Source: an uncultured Planctomycetaceae bacterium
GTDB taxonomy: Bacteria; Planctomycetota; Planctomycetia; Pirellulales; Lacipirellulaceae
DNA: 5,780 nt
Direction: 5' to 3'
NCBI GenBank assembly: GCA_937860165.1
Contig: CALMBE010000353.1
Coordinates: forward strand, 1 to 5,780
Under the pieces are notes generated by a model. The model saw only the letters and a program-made list of their open reading frames with translations, did not search any database and had not been told where the DNA came from. Every line of letters starts with the position of its first letter. Within the stretch, counting starts at the first letter, position 1. The translations under genes and the position numbers were made by a program. Shown here in pieces: positions 1 through 4,498 of the stretch.

Positions 1-1
1 C

Positions 2-133
2 GTCGCCGAGGCGGTGAAGGCCGGCAAGAAGGGCATCGCCAACGAGTTCGACCTGCGGTCGATCCTGGTCGCCGCGGTCGGTGCGGTCCGGGAAGAGCTC
101 GAAGTTCCAACTGGCGCTTGGACTTGGCGCTGA
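2..133 (+). CDS. C-terminal end of an unrecognised protein (5' part outside the window)
   Basis: The frame is open from the left edge and encodes 43 residues ending in ...VPTGAWTWR before a TGA at 131-133. The peptide reads like the end of a soluble enzyme or structural protein: an alanine/valine-rich helix (RSILVAAVGAVREELE) followed by a short tail with two tryptophans. No membrane segment or motif is visible, and I do not recognise the family. The coding call rests on codon use: 29 of the first 30 codons end in G or C, far more biased than the downstream genes, whereas the two alternative forward frames give low-complexity Arg/Gly-rich or unrelated peptides. Such bias fits a highly expressed gene or one of different origin. 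The next gene begins 93 bases after the stop, so tight co-transcription is not obvious. Confidence 0.7.
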   Translation, partial: VAEAVKAGKKGIANEFDLRSILVAAVGAVREELEVPTGAWTWR

Positions 134-173
134 GTGCTGCTATTCCCAACCGGTCATAGGTGCTAAGCTGGGA

Positions 174-210
174 GCGACGCTGCGTCGCAGCCTGTCCGTT
201 CCCCGTTTTC
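174..210 (+). terminator. Possible terminator: 6-bp hairpin with a delayed T-rich stretch
   Basis: GCGACG (174-179) pairs perfectly with CGTCGC (183-188) around a CTG loop, 40 bases after the stop of the first gene. A T-rich stretch (GTTTTCTT, about 205-212) follows only after about 16 bases, so it is not a canonical intrinsic terminator. The position between two genes fits transcription termination or mRNA 3'-end protection. Confidence 0.3.
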
Positions 211-226
211 TTGGTCGAATTCACCG

Positions 227-1411
227 ATGCTCGCGTGGCACCCTCAGTTTCTGTTCGTATCGTGTCAATGCGGCGCTGAGACTGCGCTCAAGAGTGAAAT
301 TGCGCATCAAAAAATCGGACTCCGCCCCTCTTTTTCACGCCCGGGGTTTGTCACGTTTAAGTTTGAGACCCCTTGCGCCAACCCCGAGACATTTCAGCTC
401 CGCAGCACCTTTGCCAGGACATGGGGGTTCTCGCTCGGAAAAGTGGCCGGGTCGGATGCCCGGGAATTGGCCGAGGCGAGTTGGCAATTGCCGGGGGTTG
501 TCGAACTCTTGGCAGGACACAAATTGAATGACCTGCATGTGTGGGAACGAGATCGTGCTGTGCCTGGCGCGGATGGCTTCGAACCGGGGCCAACCGTTCT
601 AGCTGGCGAAGTCGATGCGGCACTGCGGGCTGCTTCCCCGGTAGATTCATTGCGTGTGCATTCTTACGCCTCACAAAGTGCCAGCCAGCCGAATTCGTGG
701 GTCTTCGATGCAGTGATCGTCGAACCGGACCAGTGGTGGCTCGGCGCGCACCAAACGACTCGGCGTGCGGCTTGCTGGCCGGGAGGGGTACCCCGAATCG
801 TACCGCCAGTGGACATGATTAGTCGGGCCTATTTGAAAATGGCGGAGGCACTCGAGTGGTCGGCGCTTCCCGTCGCGCGGGGCGAAGTCTGCGTTGAATT
901 GGGCTGTTCACCCGGGGGAGCGGCACTAGCATTATTGGAACGGGGACTGCTCGTGGTTGGCATCGACCCGGCTGAAGTGGACCCAGCAGTTGCCGAGCAT
1001 CCCAATTTTTTGCATGTGCGCCGCCGTAGCACCGAAGTTCCCAAAAAGGAATTCAGTCGCGCCCGGTGGTTGGCCGTGGATATGAACGTACCCCCCTCTT
1101 ACACTCTCGATGCCGTCGAGGACGTGGTACTCAACAAGACAGGGTCAATTCGCGGCATGGTGCTGACACTCAAGCTCGCAGAGTGGTCGCTCGCGGAAAG
1201 CGTGCGCGACTTCGCTGAAAGAGTTCGCAGATGGGGATATCGGGACGTTCGCATGCGACAATTGGCATTCAATCGTCAAGAAATCTGTTTGGTTGCACTG
1301 CGGAGCCGGGCGCAACGCCGCATCAAGCGGGGCACTTCCGAGCGGAAAGTGCGCACTGATCCCGCCCATCCGGGTGTACCAGGGAAAATGCATTCCAATT
1401 CAGAGGAGTAA
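227..1411 (+). CDS. rlmM: RlmM-like 23S rRNA 2'-O-ribose methyltransferase (THUMP + FtsJ-like domain)
   Basis: The 394-residue product is probably a cytosolic SAM-dependent rRNA 2'-O-ribose methyltransferase of the RlmM family (COG2933); E. coli RlmM methylates C2498 of 23S rRNA. The N-terminus (FVSCQCGAETALKSEI, 10-25) matches the degenerate THUMP-type start of RlmM. GVPRIVPPVDMISRAYLKM (187-205) corresponds to the stretch before the Rossmann fold and supplies a candidate first lysine, K204. The SAM loop is ELGCSPGG (224-231), the acidic strand end is GID (245-247), and the rest of the K-D-K-E tetrad is D285 (LAVDMN), K316 (LTLKL) and E352 (RQEICLVAL). About 33 basic residues (361-394) extend beyond the last core strand and may contact RNA. 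There is no Shine-Dalgarno sequence; the start was chosen because the family-like sequence begins within ten residues. The family is well supported, but the exact target nucleotide and the gene symbol are inferred from resemblance to a distant enzyme. Confidence 0.85.
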   Translation: MLAWHPQFLFVSCQCGAETALKSEIAHQKIGLRPSFSRPGFVTFKFETPCANPETFQLRSTFARTWGFSLGKVAGSDARELAEASWQLPGVVELLAGHKLNDLHVWERDRAVPGADGFEPGPTVLAGEVDAALRAASPVDSLRVHSYASQSASQPNSWVFDAVIVEPDQWWLGAHQTTRRAACWPGGVPRIVPPVDMISRAYLKMAEALEWSALPVARGEVCVELGCSPGGAALALLERGLLVVGIDPAEVDPAVAEHPNFLHVRRRSTEVPKKEFSRARWLAVDMNVPPSYTLDAVEDVVLNKTGSIRGMVLTLKLAEWSLAESVRDFAERVRRWGYRDVRMRQLAFNRQEICLVALRSRAQRRIKRGTSERKVRTDPAHPGVPGKMHSNSEE

Positions 1412-1458
1412 TCCGCCTCTTGAGCCTTTTCGTGGCTATCCTTTCCCTGCGATCTGCG

Positions 1459-1493
1459 CACCGCCAAATGGCCAGGTGGCGTCCTTGTTTCTT
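1459..1493 (+). terminator. Weak terminator candidate downstream of the methyltransferase gene
   Basis: CACCGCC (1459-1465) can pair with GGC (1470-1472) and GGTG (1475-1478) around an AAAT loop with a two-base CA bulge. A moderately T-rich run, TTGTTTCTT (1485-1493), follows. It lies 48 bases after the stop codon and ahead of the acylase gene, where a terminator would be expected, but the bulge and interrupted T-run make it weak. Confidence 0.3.
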
Positions 1494-1555
1494 AGATCGC
1501 TCAAAATCACAAAGTGGGATTGTGATACAACCCGCTGTTTTCAATGAATATGCGT

Positions 1556-1561
1556 TAGAAT
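1556..1561 (+). promoter_or_regulatory. Possible -10 element for the acylase gene
   Basis: TAGAAT differs from the sigma-70 -10 consensus TATAAT at one base. No good -35 hexamer is found 15-19 bases upstream. If it is used, transcription would start near 1568 and leave a leader of about 58 bases before the ATG at 1626. It overlaps the alternative ATG at 1560, which would then lie outside the transcript. A single hexamer match is weak evidence. Confidence 0.2.
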
Positions 1562-1625
1562 GAGGAGCCGGCGCCACTCTCAAGAAGTTGCCCATTTCAC
1601 GAACCAATCTCCACCCCCCGACGCC

Positions 1626-3860
1626 ATGTTTAGCCCTAAGCAATTCGCCTGCATTCGCCTGTTGGTATTGGCTGGCGTGGGTTTCACTGGGGTTGTGTCA
1701 CCTTGTCTCAGTGAGTCTCCCGCGATCGATCCCGAAAAACTTTCTCAGCAAGTGACAATTCACCGGGACAAATATGGAGTCCCGCATATTTTTGGCGATA
1801 CCGACGAGAGCGTTATCTTTGGCTATGGTTATGCCCAGGCCGAGGATTACTTTTGGCAGGTGGAAGATTCCTACATCCTCGCCCTGGGCCGCTACAGCGA
1901 AGTTGCGGGGCCGAAGGGCATCAACTCGGACCTCTTGAACCATGCCTTCGAGATTGTGGCGACGAGCAAGCGGGATTACGCCGCTCTGGACGCGGTGTCG
2001 CAGCGACTCTACGCCGCTTTCGTGGCGGGGATCAATCACTTTCTCTCAACCCATCCTCAAGTGCGACCCCGCATGATTCGCACTTTCGAACCGTGGCATG
2101 TATTGGCACACTATCGCCACTTGGCCTTGGAACTGGGATTTCGTTTCACGGGCTTGGGTTCCGAAACGCTGCCCCGTCGCAATCCGCAAATCTGGGCCGC
2201 CACGGGGTCCAATGGCTGGGCCTTGGGGGACTCGCGGACTGCCTCGGGCAACGCCATGCTGCTCGCCAATCCCCACATGCCCTGGTTTGGTTTCGCACAA
2301 CTCCAAGAGGCACATCTGGCCAGCAAGGGCCTGCCAGAGGGCGAGCCCTGGAATTTTACCGGGGCCGGTTTCTACGGCAGTCCCGTCTTGGCACTGGGGC
2401 ATAATGACCAACTGGGTTGGACCTTGGTAACCAATCAACCCGACATCGCCGACACTTGGCGGATTCGCTTCTCGAAGCCCGATGACCCCCTGGCCTACGA
2501 ATACGACGGCAAATACCGTCAGGCCCAAGAGTGGGAAGACACGATTCGGGTCCGCAAAACTCGGGGAATGGAATCACGCAAATACACTTTTCGCAAGACC
2601 CATCATGGTCCCATTGTGGCCGAGGAAGAAGAATCCCTCGACGGAACTGGGCAGACCATGCTCGCCGCGCAAATTGCGGGTCTCTTTGAAGCCGTCCCCA
2701 TGCGGCAATCGCTGCAAATGATCAAGGCACGCAACCTGCCCGACTTCCGCAGTGCCGTGGCTTCGATGCAAATCTTGTATATGAACGTCATGTACGCCGA
2801 CTCTCAGAAAAACATCTGGTTTGTCTACACGGGTCGCGTGCCCCGCCGCAATCCGCGGTTCGACTGGTCGCAACCGGTCGAAGGCAACGACCCCGCGACC
2901 AATTGGTTGGGAATCCACGGACTGGATGAATTACCCCAAGTGCTCAATCCCCCTGCCGGATTCTTGCAGAATTGCAATTCGACTCCGTTTCAAGTGACCG
3001 ATGGCGAGAACCCTCTCGCCCGGAACTTTCCGCCCTACATGGTTGGTGACGGCGATCGACAGACCCGGCGTTCGCTCCGATCTCTGGAAATCCTGCGGGG
3101 GATGTCGAATTGTTCGCTTGCCGACTTTCAGCAAGCCGCGTTCGACACCGAAGTTTATTGGGCCCGTCACGAACTTCCGAACTACGCCCGGGAACTGCAA
3201 GTTCTCGTCACTAGCAATCCGGAACTGGCTGCCCGCGTAAAGCCCTATCTCGACCACCTGCTGGCCTGGGATGCCCGAATCACGCCGAAATCCACCGCCG
3301 CTACGCTCTGCCATGCCTGGTACGAACAGCTTTACGGCATGACCTACCCCGGCGAAGTCCTCCGCGAGATCTACCGCGACAAACCCGCCAAGCAACTCGA
3401 AGCACTCGCCCGCGCTGCAGAGCGACTTCAGCACTTACACGGCAATTGGCAGGTCCCTTACGCAAAACTGTACCGCAGCCAGCGACTGCCCCATTTAGCG
3501 GATTTAGTCGATGCGCGGTTCGACGACGATTCGCCCAGCCTCCCGATGCTCGGTGGGCACGGGCCGATGGGGGTGGTGTTTACCCAGTATTATTCCCCCA
3601 GCTTGCGGATTCCCTGGGTGATTTCGCAAACCCAGCGTTACGGCATCGTGGGGACTTCGTACCTCGCCGCCTGGGAGTTTACCCCCTCCGGTGTTCGCGG
3701 CGCAAGCCTGGTCCCTTTCGGCACGAACGGCGAGCGGAACTCGGATCATTTTTTCGACCAAGCCGAACTACTCTCGAACCAACAACTCAAGCCCGAGCTT
3801 TTTACGCGCCAAGAAGTGCTAGCCGGCGCGGTGCGGAGTTATCACCCAGGGGGGGAGTAG
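1626..3860 (+). CDS. Secreted penicillin acylase / AHL acylase family Ntn hydrolase
   Basis: The 744-residue precursor belongs to the penicillin amidase (PF01804) family of self-processing N-terminal nucleophile hydrolases, which cleave amide-linked acyl groups (beta-lactam side chains, acyl-homoserine lactones, lipopeptides). Residues 1-29 form a signal peptide with a Lys/Arg start and hydrophobic core, possibly cut after PCLS, so export is expected. The alpha chain carries IHRDKYGVPHIFG (45-57) and FGYGYAQAEDYFWQ (65-78). Autocleavage is expected at G194|S195 in ATGSNGWALG, making S195 (codon 2208-2210) the nucleophile of a beta chain of about 550 residues. H217 falls exactly at beta position 23, as in PvdQ, aculeacin A acylase and cephalosporin acylases; E. 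coli penicillin G acylase has Gln there. GHNDQLGWTLV (258-268) and GFLQNCNSTPF (445-455) fit the beta-70 and oxyanion-Asn regions. GTNGERNSDHFFDQ (699-712) is the usual C-terminal family motif. Length matches PvdQ-like enzymes. An in-frame ATG at 1560 adds 22 residues ahead of the signal peptide, so 1626 is preferred; neither has a Shine-Dalgarno sequence. The substrate cannot be read from the sequence. Confidence 0.9.
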   Translation: MFSPKQFACIRLLVLAGVGFTGVVSPCLSESPAIDPEKLSQQVTIHRDKYGVPHIFGDTDESVIFGYGYAQAEDYFWQVEDSYILALGRYSEVAGPKGINSDLLNHAFEIVATSKRDYAALDAVSQRLYAAFVAGINHFLSTHPQVRPRMIRTFEPWHVLAHYRHLALELGFRFTGLGSETLPRRNPQIWAATGSNGWALGDSRTASGNAMLLANPHMPWFGFAQLQEAHLASKGLPEGEPWNFTGAGFYGSPVLALGHNDQLGWTLVTNQPDIADTWRIRFSKPDDPLAYEYDGKYRQAQEWEDTIRVRKTRGMESRKYTFRKTHHGPIVAEEEESLDGTGQTMLAAQIAGLFEAVPMRQSLQMIKARNLPDFRSAVASMQILYMNVMYADSQKNIWFVYTGRVPRRNPRFDWSQPVEGNDPATNWLGIHGLDELPQVLNPPAGFLQNCNSTPFQVTDGENPLARNFPPYMVGDGDRQTRRSLRSLEILRGMSNCSLADFQQAAFDTEVYWARHELPNYARELQVLVTSNPELAARVKPYLDHLLAWDARITPKSTAATLCHAWYEQLYGMTYPGEVLREIYRDKPAKQLEALARAAERLQHLHGNWQVPYAKLYRSQRLPHLADLVDARFDDDSPSLPMLGGHGPMGVVFTQYYSPSLRIPWVISQTQRYGIVGTSYLAAWEFTPSGVRGASLVPFGTNGERNSDHFFDQAELLSNQQLKPELFTRQEVLAGAVRSYHPGGE

Positions 3861-3907
3861 GGGAGAGGATGTAGGGCGAAGGGATGAGGGGGACGGGGGA
3901 TGGAGGT
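3849..3907 (+). other. G-run cluster with a G-quadruplex motif just after the acylase stop
   Basis: The tract runs through the end of the acylase gene and into the spacer. GGG (3874-3876), GGG (3881-3883), GGGGG (3888-3892) and GGGGG (3895-3899) are separated by loops of 4, 4 and 2 bases, satisfying the G3+N1-7 rule, with further runs at 3849-3855 and 3860-3863. The G-rich strand is the mRNA-like strand, so the structure could form at the 3' end of the acylase transcript. Whether it folds or matters is unknown; planctomycete spacers often hold degenerate GGGAT/GGGGA tracts of this kind. Confidence 0.55.
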
Positions 3908-3916
3908 GCAGGCGAG

Positions 3917-3937
3917 CCGGAGGGCGTTAGCCCCCGG
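3917..3937. repeat. REP-like hairpin (CCGG-GGGC / GCCC-CCGG)
   Basis: CCGG (3917-3920) and GGGC (3922-3925) pair with CCGG (3934-3937) and GCCC (3930-3933) around a GTTA loop, with A3921 bulged. The wording GCGAGCCGGAGGGCGTTAGC resembles a hairpin I associate with dispersed copies in planctomycete spacers. It lies 57 bases after the acylase stop and could act as a transcript-end hairpin, but no T-run follows, so a Rho-independent terminator is not supported. Confidence 0.5.
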
Positions 3938-3968
3938 AGTGTGCCTACAACATGGAAGGTGGTAGGCC

Positions 3969-4002
3969 GTAGGCCGGAACAAGGTACCCCGCAGTTCCGG
4001 CA
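3969..4002 (+). repeat. Left arm of a 34-bp inverted repeat pair, itself a stem-loop
   Basis: These 34 bases match the reverse complement of 4267-4300 at 32 positions; the right arm differs at 4285 and 4290. Within the arm, GCCGGAAC (3973-3980) pairs perfectly with GTTCCGGC (3994-4001) around a 13-base loop containing GGTACC. The heptamer GTAGGCC is doubled at the outer edge (3962-3968 and 3969-3975). A further 11-base match to the right side lies at 4017-4027, so homology between the arms may reach about 60 bases with a diverged stretch. Confidence 0.8.
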
Positions 4003-4080
4003 ATTCTCTTGTTCAAAGGCGCGAGTTACGAGCAAGGCCTGAGAAGAATACTAACTGGGGACTTCCGGAAATCGCATTGC

Positions 4081-4140
4081 CGTCATTCTCGCGCAGAAGG
4101 GAATCTAGAGAACTGGGTCCCCGCCTGCGCGGGGATGACG
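4081..4140. repeat. 60-bp palindromic dispersed repeat (CGTCATTC ... GGATGACG class)
   Basis: The ends are exact inverted repeats (CGTCAT / ATGACG), and the arms stay complementary with a few mismatches for about 20 bases. The right arm also folds alone: CCCCGC (4119-4124), loop CTGC, GCGGGG (4129-4134). This matches a well-known class of small palindromic repeats found in many bacterial genomes, whose accidental translation gives peptides like RRRESRELGPRLRGDD, as seen from 4077 here. The left arm is more degenerate (CTCGCGCAGAAGGGAAT), suggesting an older copy. It contains no transposase, and no target duplication is visible at its borders. Confidence 0.75.
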
Positions 4141-4207
4141 TGTGGGATGGTGTGACTGCGAACAGTCCAAACACGATTCTCAAATCACCATTCTCTCCTC
4201 CTTACAT

Positions 4208-4256
4208 TCCGCAATCCAAACTCCGCAATCATCCACAACTCGCGCCTCGAAACTCG
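4208..4256 (+). repeat. Degenerate tract with about 14-nt periodicity
   Basis: TCCGCAATC occurs at 4208-4216 and again at 4222-4230, and AACTCG occurs at 4237-4242 and again at 4251-4256; each pair is exactly 14 bases apart. The tract leads directly into the right arm of the inverted repeat. A related piece lies in opposite orientation near the left arm (GCGCGAGTTACGAGC, 4020-4034). I see no coding sense in it. Confidence 0.45.
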
Positions 4257-4266
4257 TAACTGGTTC

Positions 4267-4300
4267 TGCCGGAACTGCGGGGTATCTTGCTCCGGCCTAC
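4267..4300 (-). repeat. Right arm of the 34-bp inverted repeat pair
   Basis: This is the reverse complement of 3969-4002 with two substitutions (T at 4285, C at 4290). Its own stem is GCCGGAAC (4268-4275) with GCTCCGGC (4289-4296), one position weaker than the left copy. The two arms bound 332 bp (3969-4300). The element has no gene inside and no clear target duplication outside, so it is either a MITE-like or BIME-like unit or two separate copies of one dispersed hairpin repeat. Confidence 0.8.
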
Positions 4301-4498
4301 ATTTGCCCCGGCTGATAGCAGCCCTCTCAACAAAATCACCCTCCTTGGCAGTCTGGGGACATTATTCCGGTTCTTTTGAATAATTGGATTGCAGCGATTG
4401 TACCGGGGTGGTCGATATCCACGAACGAGGCGAGATTTTTTCGTCTTCGCTGCGGTTGGTAATTCCCCTGCATTTATTTTCAGTTGCGGACTTCAGAC
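4301..4498 (+). promoter_or_regulatory. Leader region of the TPR gene; small hairpin and 7-bp inverted repeat only
   Basis: This stretch between the repeats and the TPR gene has no plausible gene. It holds a small perfect hairpin, GGCTG (4310-4314) / CAGCC (4319-4323) with loop ATAG, and a perfect 7-bp inverted repeat, ATTATTC (4361-4367) / GAATAAT (4378-4384), around a 10-base loop. A promoter for the downstream gene should lie here, but I found no convincing paired -35/-10 hexamers; the best -35-like words (TTGAAT at 4376, TTGGTA at 4456) have poor partners. Confidence 0.35.

Noticed and set aside
81..527. 148-codon + strand open frame overlapping the first two genes
   Set aside because: It runs out of frame through the end of the first gene and the start of the methyltransferase, and its Arg/Ser/Leu-rich product has no motif.
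1853..2404. 183-codon + strand open frame inside the acylase gene
   Set aside because: It is a frame-shifted shadow of a region where the acylase frame carries clear family motifs including the catalytic serine.
2931..3434. 167-codon - strand open frame inside the acylase gene
   Set aside because: It is antisense to a well-supported gene and has no start signal or recognisable domain.
3802..4035. - strand open frame of 77 codons covering the G-run tract
   Set aside because: It translates the C-rich complement into Pro/Ser/Thr-rich low-complexity sequence across the repeats, so there is no sign of a real protein.
4077..4259. Small + strand open frame (MPSFSRRRESRELGPRLRGDD...)
   Set aside because: This is the familiar accidental translation of the CGTCATTC...GGATGACG palindrome, followed by repetitive spacer; it is not a gene.
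3949..4320. An insertion sequence or CRISPR-like array in the spacer
   Set aside because: There is no transposase remnant and no target duplication, and the repeats are few, inverted and of different families rather than regularly spaced direct repeats.
4376..4404. TTGAAT and TGTACC as a -35/-10 pair 17 bases apart
   Set aside because: The -10 matches the consensus at only three of six positions, too weak to call a promoter.
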